Shown here: in pieces, positions 17,359-27,332 of the stretch | Layout: every line of letters begins with the position of its first letter | Numbering within the stretch: position 1 is the first letter of the stretch | From: Pseudomonadota bacterium | GTDB taxonomy: Bacteria; Pseudomonadota; Alphaproteobacteria; Paracaedibacterales; CAITNM01 | DNA length: 64,000 nt | NCBI GenBank assembly: GCA_018062345.1 | Contig: JAGOSL010000001.1 | Span: forward strand, 103,245 to 167,244 | Reading direction: 5' to 3' | Program-made: the position numbers and the translations under genes | The notes under the pieces: model-generated | Databases searched by the model: none | The model's input: the letters and a program-made list of their open reading frames with translations, nothing else | Told to the model about the DNA's origin: nothing

Positions 17359-18021
17359 TTATTTTTCAAATAACAGGGTCCAATTAAGTTTTTTTCTATT
17401 CTCTTTAATTGAAAAATCTCTAAATACAGTTGCATCTTTTAGCACGATAATTCTGTCAGCAACGGCTCCTACAAAATCCAGATCATGGCTTGCTATTAAC
17501 ATTGTTACTCCTTGAGCCTTTAAATGCAGAAAGAGTTGTTCAACTTTTTTGCCGCTTAACCCATCAAGGCCTGATGTGGGCTCATCGCACAGTAGTAGAT
17601 CTGGCTCAAGCACAAGAGCTCTAGCAATGGCTACGCGTTGTTTTTGGCCTCCTGAAAGTTGATTGGGCATTTTATGGAAAACACCTTTTAGCCCAAGTAA
17701 ATTAAGAGTGTTCTTAGCCTTTTCTTCTGCGGCTTCAGCGGATTGCTTTTTGGTGGTTTTAAGGGCATATGCTACGTTGCGCAAAACAGTTAGATGGGGG
17801 AAAAGTTGAAAATCTTGGAAAACGAACCCTGTATTTGCATTATGTTCAATAGTTCCGTTGTCCATTTTCTCAAGATTTTGAATGCATCTTAGAAGAGTTG
17901 ATTTTCCACTTCCTGAAGGCCCGACTAAGGCTACAATTTGCCCTGGGTTTAAAGAAAAATTTATCTGATTCAGGACAGCATGATTGCCGTATGTTTTTGT
18001 TGCATTTATGACATTAAGCAT
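17359..18021 (-). CDS. Amino-acid ABC transporter ATP-binding protein
   Basis: 220-aa ATPase of the polar amino acid (GlnQ/ArtP/HisP) class. Walker A GPSGSGKST (residues 34-42), Q-loop VFQDFQLFPHLTV, signature LSGGQKQR and Walker B LLLCDEPTSGLDG are all intact. It overlaps the end of the fused binding-protein/permease gene by 8 bases, so the two form one transporter operon. Substrate is probably arginine or another basic amino acid, inferred from the divergent ArgR gene. Confidence 0.92.
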   Translation of the reverse strand: MLNVINATKTYGNHAVLNQINFSLNPGQIVALVGPSGSGKSTLLRCIQNLEKMDNGTIEHNANTGFVFQDFQLFPHLTVLRNVAYALKTTKKQSAEAAEEKAKNTLNLLGLKGVFHKMPNQLSGGQKQRVAIARALVLEPDLLLCDEPTSGLDGLSGKKVEQLFLHLKAQGVTMLIASHDLDFVGAVADRIIVLKDATVFRDFSIKENRKKLNWTLLFEK

Positions 18022-19387
18022 GGTTCCACCTTTTTTCTAGAGATTTACCAATGTATTCAATAGTTTTAATTAGCAGGTAGTAAATAATTCCCGCTAAACA
18101 CATAGGTTCAAAATAATTGTATGTTTCAGCTGCCAGTGCTTGGGCGCGGCGCATTATGTCCATTTCACCAAGAACTGAAACTAAAGCTGTTTCTTTTGTT
18201 AAAGTGACAATTTCATTAATTAGTGATGGAAAAACATTACGCAAAACTTGAGGCATGATAATATCTTTCCATGTGTACCATTTAGAGATATTTAGAGCTT
18301 TTGCTGCATCAAATTGACCTTTTGGTAAGTTTTGCAAGCCAGACCTTAATATTTCAGCAATATACGCTGCAGAATTTATACCAAGGGTTAATACACCTGC
18401 TGCTAGTACGCTTAATTTAACGCCGATTAAAGTGGGTGCAGAAAAATACACAAAGCTTAATTGTAGCAAAGTAGGTGTGCCCCGTATCAAAGAAATAAAA
18501 GAAATGATTATCCACGTAATGGCTTTGGCTCCATGCTTTATGTGTCTTGTTACGGCAAATACCATTCCTAGTAGCCCACCTAGAAATATAGCTAAAAAGC
18601 TGTATGTTAGGGTGATGGGCAACCCTTTAGCAATAAAAAGTAAATCAGTTAAGAGGGTGTGGTTGGTTTTTTTTGTATCTCCTTCAACCCATTTATTTTC
18701 CAGGGTTTTCAGCGTGCCTTTATTTTTTAATTCTTCTATCGCTCGATTGATTTTGGCTTTTAGGGGGGAGCCTTTTTTCATTGTTATGGCAGTGCCGTTG
18801 GCTATATTGCCCACAACTGTATAACTTAGCTCTTTTGAATTTTTAGCAAATTCCTTTGCTTGGGCTGCATCCATCAGAGCGCCATCGACGTGACCTGCTT
18901 TTATGGCTTCGGCCATTTGGGTCATAACATCCATAAGCACAATTTTGATTCCGCTGGGTTGAGTTTTTAACCATGAATGCATACCGGAAGCGCCTAATTG
19001 GCAAGCAATTGATTTGCCGCTTAATGTTTCTTTGGTAATTGGGTGGTTACATTTATGTAAGATAGCCAAAGTATCAAAGTAGTAAGGGGTAGAAAAATCA
19101 TAATTTTTACTTTTCTCTTCGCTGATTGTGATAGAAGAAATGATCAAGTCAATTTCACCTTGGTTAAGTGCATTGAAAACCATTGAAAATGCCATCTCCT
19201 TTATTTCAATCTCTGCACCTAGGTGCTTGCCAATTTCTTTTGCGAGATCTACGTCAAAACCAACAATTTTTCCATCTTGCTTGAATTCAAAAGGGGGGTA
19301 GTCAGCTGACATGCCAACTGTAATTTTTGCCGGTGTGGCTATAAGCATAGGCAGCATAAGAAGTGCATATAGGAATTTTGAGAGCAT
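18014..19387 (-). CDS. Fused amino-acid ABC transporter substrate-binding protein and permease
   Basis: A single 457-aa polypeptide. It has a signal peptide (MLSKFLYALLMLPMLIA), a periplasmic SBP_bac_3 domain (about residues 20-240, with MSADYPPFEFKQDGKIVGFDVDLAKEIG), then a HisM/GlnP-type permease domain with about five helices and an EAA-like loop (FDAAKALNISKWYTWKDIIMP). An upstream TTG at 19447 is open in frame, but the ATG at 19387 gives the signal peptide, so I prefer it. With the downstream ATPase it makes a compact two-gene importer. Such fusions are common in Firmicutes GlnP-type systems and less common in Proteobacteria. Confidence 0.9.
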   Translation of the reverse strand: MLSKFLYALLMLPMLIATPAKITVGMSADYPPFEFKQDGKIVGFDVDLAKEIGKHLGAEIEIKEMAFSMVFNALNQGEIDLIISSITISEEKSKNYDFSTPYYFDTLAILHKCNHPITKETLSGKSIACQLGASGMHSWLKTQPSGIKIVLMDVMTQMAEAIKAGHVDGALMDAAQAKEFAKNSKELSYTVVGNIANGTAITMKKGSPLKAKINRAIEELKNKGTLKTLENKWVEGDTKKTNHTLLTDLLFIAKGLPITLTYSFLAIFLGGLLGMVFAVTRHIKHGAKAITWIIISFISLIRGTPTLLQLSFVYFSAPTLIGVKLSVLAAGVLTLGINSAAYIAEILRSGLQNLPKGQFDAAKALNISKWYTWKDIIMPQVLRNVFPSLINEIVTLTKETALVSVLGEMDIMRRAQALAAETYNYFEPMCLAGIIYYLLIKTIEYIGKSLEKRWNHA

Positions 19388-19388
19388 G

Positions 19389-19489
19389 ATTGAATATTCA
19401 TTTTTATCCGTATATATGAATATAAATGCATACAATTGATTTGTCAAATTAAAATGAATATACTTTCAAAAAATGAATTTGAATTAATA
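19389..19489. promoter_or_regulatory. Candidate ARG boxes between the transporter and argR
   Basis: The divergent intergenic region contains several matches to the ArgR box (TGAATwwwwATTCA). These are TGAATATAAATGCA at 19417-19430 (one mismatch), TGAATATACTTTCA at 19455-19468 (near match), TGAATTTGAATTAA at 19474-19487 touching the argR start, and a weaker site at 19391-19404. The three best sites are spaced 38 and 19 bp apart. Suggests ArgR controls both the importer and itself. Confidence 0.6.
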
Positions 19490-19917
19490 TGAGCCGCCAT
19501 CCAATCGAAGATCAAGTTCTTCTGAAATGTGTGAAAAATTCTCTCTTTGCAGAGCAGTCTGAGTTGCAAATAGCTCTCAGGAGCCAAGGAATAGATATGC
19601 CTCAAGCTACTCTTTCTCGTCGTTTAAAGCGTCTAAATATTGCAAAAGTTAATGGTATTTATAAAGTTGTCCATCAGAAAGCTGCTACGCCAATTACGCA
19701 AATTACGAAAATATTGCCTAATCTAATAATCATAAACACCTTGCCAGGACACGCGAATAGTATTGCTTATATTGTTGATGAAGAATTTGTAGCCGAGCAA
19801 ATCTTTGGTATAGCTGGCACAATTGCTGGTGATGATACGATATTTGTGGCCGTTGATGGCAGCTATTTGGGTGATGCATATGCTGGGCTGAAAAAATTTT
19901 TTCTTTTTGAAGATTAA
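19489..19917 (+). CDS. argR: ArgR family arginine repressor
   Basis: 142 aa. The N-terminal winged helix-turn-helix domain contains QATLSRRLKRLNIAKVNGIYK. The C-terminal oligomerisation/arginine-binding domain has TLPGHANSIAYIVDE and the hallmark GTIAGDDTIFVA, where the GDD aspartates bind arginine. Slightly shorter than the E. coli protein (156 aa) but with both domains complete. Divergent from the ABC importer across an intergenic region rich in ARG-box-like sequence. No arginine biosynthesis genes are present in the window. Confidence 0.93.
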   Translation: MSRHPIEDQVLLKCVKNSLFAEQSELQIALRSQGIDMPQATLSRRLKRLNIAKVNGIYKVVHQKAATPITQITKILPNLIIINTLPGHANSIAYIVDEEFVAEQIFGIAGTIAGDDTIFVAVDGSYLGDAYAGLKKFFLFED

Positions 19918-19982
19918 AAATGCTGCTTCCTCAGTTGCCAAAGCATTCATTTTTCTGGTAGCTTTACATGAAGTCAACACGC

Positions 19983-20067
19983 GCGGGCGTGGTGGAATTG
20001 GCAGACACACCAGACTTAGGATCTGGCGACGCAAGTCATGGGGGTTCAAGTCCCTCCGCCCGCACCA
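19983..20067 (+). tRNA. tRNA-Leu (anticodon TAG)
   Basis: Class II tRNA, 85 nt, with acceptor GCGGGCG pairing to CGCCCGC, a long variable arm, T-loop GTTCAAGTC and encoded CCA (20065-20067). The anticodon loop is CTTAGGA with anticodon TAG at 20017-20019. It lies just upstream of tig, the usual alphaproteobacterial tRNA-Leu/tig/clpP arrangement. Confidence 0.97.
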
Positions 20068-20086
20068 ATAAAATATATGGAAATTT

Positions 20087-21538
20087 ATGGCTCTTTCAGT
20101 TCAAAAAGTGCGCGAACAAGGTGCAGTAATTGATTTTAAAGCTACTCTTGTCTCAAAAGATTATGCGCAAGAGCTAGACTCTTGGTTTATCAAGAAATCA
20201 CAGATGGTGCGTCTTGATGGGTTTCGCCCTGGAAAAGCGCCTCTTTCTGTTGTTCAATCGCGGTTTGCTGATGAGGCTAATCGGTCTGTTCTTAACACAA
20301 TAGTTGATAAAGTTTTAAAAGCTATCGACAAAGAACATAAGATTAAAGTGGCAGGTCAGCCAAAAGTTACCATTGAAAAAGCAGATGCTAAAGGCGGCTT
20401 CGAGTGTAGTGTGAGCGTTGAATGCATGCCTACCATTGAGCTAAAAGATTTTTCATCGATTGCTTGTGAAGAGTTAGTGCTAGAAATTTCTAAGAAAGAA
20501 GTCGATGATGCAGTCGATGCCTTGTTTAAGAGATACAAGGGCCATGAAAAAGAGGAAAAAAAAGAAAAGGCTGACTGGAATGATAAAGTAGCTGTGTCTA
20601 TTAGAGAAAAAGGCAATAATAATCTTGGGCAAGATCAAGATGTCGTATTGTCAGAAGACATAGATCAAATCTGGATGCCTTTGCATAAAGGTTTGCACGG
20701 AAAAGCCGCTGGTGAAAAGGCTGAAGTGACAATTACTTATCCAATAGATTTTCATGAGAAAAATATTGCTTCAAAATCCTTTGTATATGAGGTTGAGGTG
20801 AAATCTATATTTGCTGCTAAGGCATTCAAATTGGATGATGCCTTTGCAAAAGAATTTGACTGTGAAGATCTTGCTAGCTTGCACAATAAAATGCAAGAGA
20901 CATTAAAAAATGATCAAAAGCGCCTTATTAATATGTATCATAAGCGTCAGATTTTGGATGTTTTAAACGAACAATATGATGTTGCGTTGCCAGAATCTTC
21001 AGTGAATGCGGAATTTCAGCAAATTTGGAAGAAGTTAGAAGATGAGGTCGCTTCAGCCAGAGAGCGCGGTGAAAAAGAAGACGTGAACCTTGAAGAAGTT
21101 GAAAAGGAATACCGTGCAATTGCAGAACGTAGAGTTAAGCTCGGATTTTTGATCGCAGAAATTGCTAAAGAGCATAAGATCGCTTTAACAAATGAAGAAA
21201 TTCAAAGAGAGATAGTTGCAGAAGCAATGAAATATCCAAACCAATTTAAAGAGGTTGTGGATTTTTATATAAAAAACCCCAGGGTTCTTGAAAGATTGAT
21301 AGCGCCAGCTATAGAAGATAAAGTGGTTGATTTTGTGTTTGATAAATCGAAAAAGAAGCAAACAAAAATTACAATAAGCGATCTGCCTTCAAAGCTAAAA
21401 GGAATTGTTCCAGGCTACGAAGATGATGATGCAGTAGCACAAAAAAAAGCAGGAAAAGAAGAGAAAAAAGGAAAAACTGATAAAATAGAGAGTCAGGAAG
21501 CACCAGCCAAGAAGGCGACTACAAAGAAAGGCAAATAA
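20087..21538 (+). CDS. tig: Trigger factor chaperone
   Basis: Ribosome-associated folding chaperone, 483 aa. The N-terminal ribosome-binding domain has the signature [14 protein letters not shown]. It is followed by an FKBP-like PPIase domain (about 150-240) and the large helical C-terminal domain. The end carries a lysine-rich tail of about 40 residues ([12 protein letters not shown]...ATTKKGK), longer than usual. It is 2 bases upstream of clpP, so they are co-transcribed. Confidence 0.96.
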   Translation: MALSVQKVREQGAVIDFKATLVSKDYAQELDSWFIKKSQMVRLDGFRPGKAPLSVVQSRFADEANRSVLNTIVDKVLKAIDKEHKIKVAGQPKVTIEKADAKGGFECSVSVECMPTIELKDFSSIACEELVLEISKKEVDDAVDALFKRYKGHEKEEKKEKADWNDKVAVSIREKGNNNLGQDQDVVLSEDIDQIWMPLHKGLHGKAAGEKAEVTITYPIDFHEKNIASKSFVYEVEVKSIFAAKAFKLDDAFAKEFDCEDLASLHNKMQETLKNDQKRLINMYHKRQILDVLNEQYDVALPESSVNAEFQQIWKKLEDEVASARERGEKEDVNLEEVEKEYRAIAERRVKLGFLIAEIAKEHKIALTNEEIQREIVAEAMKYPNQFKEVVDFYIKNPRVLERLIAPAIEDKVVDFVFDKSKKKQTKITISDLPSKLKGIVPGYEDDDAVAQKKAGKEEKKGKTDKIESQEAPAKKATTKKGK

Positions 21539-21540
21539 GC

Positions 21541-22188
21541 ATGGATTTTAAATCATCCAAAGAAGCAGATGCATTAGTTTCAACCTTAGTTCCTATGGTT
21601 GTTGAGCAAACTGGTCGTGGGGAGCGTGCTTACGATATTTTTTCAAGACTTTTAAAAGATCGTATTATTTTCGTAACTGGCCAAATTCATGATGAAATGG
21701 CTGCGTTGATATGCGCTCAGCTTTTATTTTTGGAATCAGAAGATCCTGATAAAGACATTTATATGTATATAAATTCTCCAGGAGGAGTTGTGACTTCTGG
21801 ATTATCAATGCTTGATACAATGAATTATATTCGTTGTGATGTGGCGACTTTGTGTTTAGGGCAAGCATGCTCTTTTGGTTCATTAATGCTTGCAGCAGGT
21901 ACTAAAGGAAAACGATATGTTTTAACTAATGCAAGAGTTATGATTCATCAGCCACACGGAGGAGCCCAGGGCCAAGCTACTGATATTGAGATTCAGGCTC
22001 GTGAAATTTTAAATTTGCGTGCACGCTTGAACCGCATTTATGCCGATTACACTGGGCAAAAAATTGAAGTAATTAATGATGCAATGGAACGTGATCGCTT
22101 TATGTCAGCTGAAGAAGCTGTTGCTTTTGGTTTGGCTGATCATGTGATTGATAAGCGGCCAGCAAATTTTTCTAAAACTTCATCTTAG
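21541..22188 (+). CDS. clpP: ATP-dependent Clp protease proteolytic subunit
   Basis: Serine peptidase that forms a tetradecamer with ClpX or ClpA. Catalytic Ser111 in [11 protein letters not shown], His136 in MIHQPHGG and an Asp in the MERDRFMS region are visible. 215 aa. The usual clpX neighbour is absent; tamA follows after 85 bases that contain a weak hairpin (GCGGG/CCCGC at 22214-22230). Confidence 0.96.
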   Translation: MDFKSSKEADALVSTLVPMVVEQTGRGERAYDIFSRLLKDRIIFVTGQIHDEMAALICAQLLFLESEDPDKDIYMYINSPGGVVTSGLSMLDTMNYIRCDVATLCLGQACSFGSLMLAAGTKGKRYVLTNARVMIHQPHGGAQGQATDIEIQAREILNLRARLNRIYADYTGQKIEVINDAMERDRFMSAEEAVAFGLADHVIDKRPANFSKTSS

Positions 22189-22273
22189 TTTTTTTTATAA
22201 ATTGATGTAGCTTGCGGGTGTGTAGCCCGCAGCACATATATTTGCTAGAATCAGTATAGCAAGTATCTTTTCC

Positions 22274-24136
22274 ATGGTTATGCACATTCTTCTATCTTTT
22301 CTCTTGCTTGTAGCGGGAACCTTTTGCTTGAGCGGTCAAGACAATGGCGATATTGTGGAAAGCACTTCACAAGAAGGCATTGATTATAGAGTTGAATGGC
22401 CGCAAAGTCTAACGCCTGAGATGATTAAGCGTCTTGAAGATGTTTCTATTTTATTAATGAATAAGTCACGTCTTCCAGGATCATTTGGTGGGCTGATGAA
22501 ACGTGTGGAAAAAGACAAACTAATACTAGAAAGATTATTGCACTCTTTTGGGTATTATGGATGTGAGATTTCTATAGAGCTTGGGCTGAATGAAAAGCCA
22601 ATTTTAATTCGTTTTGTTGCTGATCTTGGTCCTCTTTATACGGTTGAACAGGTACGATTAGAAAACAGAGGGGAGTTTGAGCTTCCAGAATTATCTGTGG
22701 ATTTAGAAAGCCTAGTGGGGCTGAATAAATCTGAAGTTTTAGTGGCAGAGAAAGCAAAAAAGGGTCAGATTTTCCTTAAAAAGTATTTTGCTCAAAATGG
22801 TTATCCCTTTGCAGAAATTGATGAGCCAGAGGGGCTTGTAAACCATGCAACGCGTAAAGCTGTGCTTATTTTTCCTGTGGATATTGGAAAACGCGCAATC
22901 ATTAAGAATTCGTATGTTGAGCCTACTCAAAATCTAAACTCAGATTACATTAGAAATCGTTTATTTTGGAAAGATGGCGATGCATATGACACTAGGGTTG
23001 TTGACCTTACCAGACGGAAATTAAGCCAAACAGGGCTGTTTGATAACGTTATTGTAACCCCTGAACCTATTCACAATGATGCTTTTGAAAATGACAAAGA
23101 ACAGCCGATTGTTATGCGAGTGAAAACTACCGAAGTGGCTCCTCGTGCAGTTACAGCAGGTGTACATTATGCAACGTCGCAAGGTGGAGAAGCACGTTTT
23201 TCTTGGAATCATTATAACCTTCTTGGTGGAGGTGAGAATCTAGGGGCAAATCTTCGTATGTCAAAAATTCGAAGTAAAGCACGCTTTTATTATAATATTC
23301 CTGATTTCGGTGTTCCAAAGCAAACCCTTAAAAATGAAGCGTATATACTTAGAGAGCGTACCCGAGCTTATCGTAGTGAAACGTTTGCTTTATCAAGTAG
23401 GCTTGAGCGTCAATTTACGGAAATGCTATCAGGATCAATTGGGTTAAGTACAGAGAATGGTAATATCCGTCCACGAACTACAAATCTGAAAAGTCCGATT
23501 CGGCTGGTTGGAATGCCTCTTGAATTAGGGGTGGATGCATCAAATGACTTATTAAATCCAACAAGAGGATTTCGCATTAATGGAAATGTTACTCCTTATA
23601 CAGGACATTTAGGCTCAAGTAAGGGCATGATCGTAGCTCAAGCAAGTGCAAGTACGTATATTCCATTTCAGACAAATAGTTTAGATGAAGATTTGGGTAC
23701 TCTGGCATCATTTGTGCGTATTGGTAGCTTGAAAATTCGCAATTTTAATGATTTACCCCCAAACAAACGTTTTTATGGTGGTGGCAATGGATCTGTTCGT
23801 GGTTATGGGTACCAATTAATAAGTCCGGTTGATCAGGATAGGATTCCATTAGGAGGGGAGTCGTTATTGGAATTTGGCGGGGAAGTTCGCTATCGTTTTA
23901 CAGAAACCATCGGAGGAGTAGCATTTCTTGAAGCTGGTTCGGTTTCTCAACGCAAAATTCTAAATTTTGGAAAAAAACTACTTTGGGGAACAGGTTTTGG
24001 TATAAGGTACTATACAGATTACGCTCCAGTGCGTTTAGATGTTGCTTTTCCATTGCAGCGTCGTAAAATTCCAGGGGCTAAAAAATCATATGATAGTGCC
24101 TACCAGTTTTATGTAAGCGTGGGGCAAGCATTTTGA
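22274..24136 (+). CDS. tamA: TamA, Omp85-family outer membrane assembly protein
   Basis: 620 aa. Signal peptide (about residues 1-20), three POTRA-like repeats in the N-terminal 270 residues, then a 16-strand Omp85 beta-barrel. The barrel has the family loop motif RGYGYQLISPVD, in the VRGY/F position, and a C-terminal aromatic end (QFYVSVGQAF). It overlaps tamB by ATGA. TamA and TamB form the translocation and assembly module linking the inner and outer membranes. Confidence 0.92.
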   Translation: MVMHILLSFLLLVAGTFCLSGQDNGDIVESTSQEGIDYRVEWPQSLTPEMIKRLEDVSILLMNKSRLPGSFGGLMKRVEKDKLILERLLHSFGYYGCEISIELGLNEKPILIRFVADLGPLYTVEQVRLENRGEFELPELSVDLESLVGLNKSEVLVAEKAKKGQIFLKKYFAQNGYPFAEIDEPEGLVNHATRKAVLIFPVDIGKRAIIKNSYVEPTQNLNSDYIRNRLFWKDGDAYDTRVVDLTRRKLSQTGLFDNVIVTPEPIHNDAFENDKEQPIVMRVKTTEVAPRAVTAGVHYATSQGGEARFSWNHYNLLGGGENLGANLRMSKIRSKARFYYNIPDFGVPKQTLKNEAYILRERTRAYRSETFALSSRLERQFTEMLSGSIGLSTENGNIRPRTTNLKSPIRLVGMPLELGVDASNDLLNPTRGFRINGNVTPYTGHLGSSKGMIVAQASASTYIPFQTNSLDEDLGTLASFVRIGSLKIRNFNDLPPNKRFYGGGNGSVRGYGYQLISPVDQDRIPLGGESLLEFGGEVRYRFTETIGGVAFLEAGSVSQRKILNFGKKLLWGTGFGIRYYTDYAPVRLDVAFPLQRRKIPGAKKSYDSAYQFYVSVGQAF

Positions 24137-27100
24137 TGAAGAAATTTTCTGTAAAAAAAATTTTTATAAGTATTGCTACTTTAATAGCGATATACCAAAG
24201 TTTTCAATTTGAATTCGTTCAAAAATTATGTATTGAGTTACTTGTTAAGGGGATCTCTCCTTACGAAATATCCGTTGGTGAAATAAAGACTTCAGGTCAA
24301 TTTCCATTTCGTGGATCTGTTAAGAACCTTACCCTTGTAAAAAATCGTGAACCCATTGCAACCTTTAAAAATTTTTTATGGGACATTCCTAATTTTTCTT
24401 TTAAGAATATCGTTTTAAACGTTGATGAGTGCATTGTTGCTAAGCAATCAGATTCTGTGGATTTTGATTTTTCGCTTTTTTCTTCGTCAACGATTGGATA
24501 CAGCTTGCAAAATGTATCAAAAAAATTGAGGCGCTTCAGTTCTATTAATATTGGTCGTTTATGCTTTGATAATAAAAACTTGTTCTTCCAGCTAAAACAC
24601 CAAGTTTCTGAGTGGGTTGTTGTCGTTTCACAAAAGCAGGAAGAATTAAAGTTAATATTGGGTCAAAATGACGATTATTCAACACTTCATCTGGGTGGCA
24701 TCTGGGAAGGTCAGCAGCTATCTGGTGATGCAAAAATTAAAGACGACATTATTGATTTGTCTTTAAAAATGAATATTAATTTTTTTGCAAACGAACACAT
24801 CGCTAATTTTTTTGGGCCAGAAATATTATTAACTGCCCACTTAGAAAAATTAAATGATTGGCAGCTTTCTCCTTTGAGGATTCAGACATCAAAAGGTCAT
24901 ATTCTGCAAGGGCAGTGTGCCCAACGAAACAATAAGCTGGATGGTCATTTCGTATGGGATGTTCGCCTACCCAATTCAACAAAATTGGCTAAATGCCATA
25001 TTCTAATAGAGGGCGCTTCAAATCGCCCTGTAATAAAATGGAACTTTAAAGAAGGTATGGGGTCCCTAGAGGAAATCTGGGGGGAGTGCACTTTTATAGA
25101 TAGTAAAAAGGTTAAATTTTTAGCGCACCTTCAGCATGATGAAAAAAACACAGCTTCCATGAAAATGGAGGTATCTCTAGCCCCACTTTTTGTAAATGGA
25201 AAAATTATAGTTGACTCTGCAGATTTACAGAAATTGGTCTATCCTTTTTTGCCAAATGCCAGAGGTAGCTTAAATCTTAAAGCTTATTTTGAAGAAGTGA
25301 GTTCTTTTGAAAGAGGACGCATTACGATAGATGGTCAAGGTTCAATTTCTGATACAAATTTTCATGTGCCAATTGATATAAACGTTTCGGTTCATAATGG
25401 TTTGGGAGTAGGTGAGGTATACTTAAAAAAAGGTCACTATCAACAATCTCCGCTGGACGCTCACTTCGTTTTCAATAGTACACCCGAGAGTGTTCATATA
25501 GAGAAGTGCAAATTGCAATTAAAGGATTTGCAATTAAATCTTTTAAAACCTGCTATTTATCATTTTGAACAAGGTTTATCGCAAGCTTATATGCAATTTT
25601 GTGGCGGAAAGATTGAGATTGGGCAGTTAAAATTTGGGCAAGTATGGTCTGAAGCTACAGGTTTTGTAAAATTTAATAATATTCAATTACGCAGCTTAAA
25701 AGTTTTTTTTGGCGAGCATGATATCGGCGGAACTTTAAATGGTGAGGTGCAAAAAATCGTTGGTAAGCCACTAACAGTTAAGCTTAGTGCTTTGAAGGGG
25801 ATTTGGAAAAAGCATCAAAATGAGCATACATATAATATCTTGGAAAATTTAAGTGCTGTGCTTGATGTTAAGTTTGAAGAAGATGCTTGGCAGTGGAATT
25901 TGAAAGTTAAAGACTCGGAAAAGATTGATATAGAAACTTATGGAAAAGCCAATGTGCAGAATTCCTTAATAGACGCTTATTTCAAAGGCTTGATAAGGCT
26001 CAGGCTTCTTACAGACTGGTTGGCGACAGATGATCGTATTTATGGTGATATTTCTGGAAAATTTCGGGCTGTTGGACAGCTTAATAGCCCTGTTTTAGAG
26101 GGGAATATTAATTTAGATAATGGGCTTTACGAGAACAGTGACGTTGGAACTTTTTATCAAAATATTACGATTCGTGCCAAGGCTAAAGGGAAGCGTCTGT
26201 TGATAACTCGTTTCGATGCTCAAGATGTGACAAAAAGTACTGATCCAAATCAAGGTCAGCTTCGAGGGGAAGGTTGGATTGATTTTACTGAACCTTTTTC
26301 TCCATTATTTAATATTCCGATGCATCTTTATCATTTGCGTATTGCCCAAAACGATGGGTTTATAAGTGATGCGAGTGGAACATTAACTATTGTTGGAAGA
26401 GGAGCGGAAGTTGGTTGTAAGGGGGAAGTGACACTAGAAAAAGTTACTTATTTTCTTGAATCTTCAGTTGAGTCAAAGATACCAAAAATTATTGATAGGT
26501 CGGCCGAAAAAAATAGGGGCATGAAGAAAAAAGAGAAAGTTTATTCTACGGTTTTTCCTCTGGATATTTTGATTCATAATCCTCCTGGTTCTTTCAAGGT
26601 TGTAGGGGCTGGTGCGAATACCCTTTGGAAAGGTGATCTTTATGTGCGCAAATCAATCGCAAATCCTTTCTTGATAGGTACAGTATATTTACACCAAGGC
26701 AATTTAGATGTTCTTGGTAAGGTTTTGCATATTACCCATGGTGAAATTACTTTTGTTGATAATGACCGTAATAACCCTAGACTGAATATTCGTGCAGTTA
26801 AAAAGCTTGAAGATGGAACTATTGTAGCAATTGAAATTAAAGGAACTGGGGATAATACAATTGTTGATTTTACTTCTACGCCTTCTATGCCTAAGGAAGA
26901 AGTGCTAGCTTTATTATTATTTGGTAAAAAATTAGGTGAAATTTCTGTTTTGCAAAGTGTTCAGCTGGCTGAGCTTGCTAAGTCGGATGACGATGGACGT
27001 GGTTTTTTTGAACAGATGCGAAGTAACTTTGGGTTTGATCAGTTTGAATTTAAAACTACTACCCGTGGAGGTGCTTCACCAACTGATGAAGACGCCACTC

Positions 27101-27309
27101 CTCAAGAACGTGCAGAGGCAAAAACAAATCAAGCGGTGCGTATTGGAAAGGAATTTGGAAAAGTTCAGGTGGCTATTGAGCAAGGGGCTGGAAGCGAAAC
27201 GAGCAAACTAGTGGTTTCTACCCCACTTGGAAAGAATCTTGCCCTGCAAGGAGATGTAGGGGCTGCACAAAACACAGGTGTGGGTATTAGCTGGATAAAG
27301 AGGTACTGA
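24133..27309 (+). CDS. tamB: TamB, translocation and assembly module inner-membrane protein
   Basis: 1058 aa. A single N-terminal membrane anchor (residues about 9-22) is followed by a very long beta-strand-rich AsmA-like body and the conserved TamB C-terminal domain (about residues 720-1058; DFTSTPSMPKEEVLALLLFGK, GISWIKRY end). The end resembles a barrel-docking signal. It bridges the periplasm to TamA and is linked to autotransporter assembly and phospholipid transport. Translationally coupled to tamA. Confidence 0.92.
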   Translation: MMKKFSVKKIFISIATLIAIYQSFQFEFVQKLCIELLVKGISPYEISVGEIKTSGQFPFRGSVKNLTLVKNREPIATFKNFLWDIPNFSFKNIVLNVDECIVAKQSDSVDFDFSLFSSSTIGYSLQNVSKKLRRFSSINIGRLCFDNKNLFFQLKHQVSEWVVVVSQKQEELKLILGQNDDYSTLHLGGIWEGQQLSGDAKIKDDIIDLSLKMNINFFANEHIANFFGPEILLTAHLEKLNDWQLSPLRIQTSKGHILQGQCAQRNNKLDGHFVWDVRLPNSTKLAKCHILIEGASNRPVIKWNFKEGMGSLEEIWGECTFIDSKKVKFLAHLQHDEKNTASMKMEVSLAPLFVNGKIIVDSADLQKLVYPFLPNARGSLNLKAYFEEVSSFERGRITIDGQGSISDTNFHVPIDINVSVHNGLGVGEVYLKKGHYQQSPLDAHFVFNSTPESVHIEKCKLQLKDLQLNLLKPAIYHFEQGLSQAYMQFCGGKIEIGQLKFGQVWSEATGFVKFNNIQLRSLKVFFGEHDIGGTLNGEVQKIVGKPLTVKLSALKGIWKKHQNEHTYNILENLSAVLDVKFEEDAWQWNLKVKDSEKIDIETYGKANVQNSLIDAYFKGLIRLRLLTDWLATDDRIYGDISGKFRAVGQLNSPVLEGNINLDNGLYENSDVGTFYQNITIRAKAKGKRLLITRFDAQDVTKSTDPNQGQLRGEGWIDFTEPFSPLFNIPMHLYHLRIAQNDGFISDASGTLTIVGRGAEVGCKGEVTLEKVTYFLESSVESKIPKIIDRSAEKNRGMKKKEKVYSTVFPLDILIHNPPGSFKVVGAGANTLWKGDLYVRKSIANPFLIGTVYLHQGNLDVLGKVLHITHGEITFVDNDRNNPRLNIRAVKKLEDGTIVAIEIKGTGDNTIVDFTSTPSMPKEEVLALLLFGKKLGEISVLQSVQLAELAKSDDDGRGFFEQMRSNFGFDQFEFKTTTRGGASPTDEDATPQERAEAKTNQAVRIGKEFGKVQVAIEQGAGSETSKLVVSTPLGKNLALQGDVGAAQNTGVGISWIKRY

Positions 27310-27332
27310 AGTCTCTTTTTCTAACCGGTTTT

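Noticed and set aside
22214-22230. GC hairpin after clpP as a terminator
   Set aside because: Only 5-bp stem and no T-run; could be weak attenuation but not supported as a terminator.
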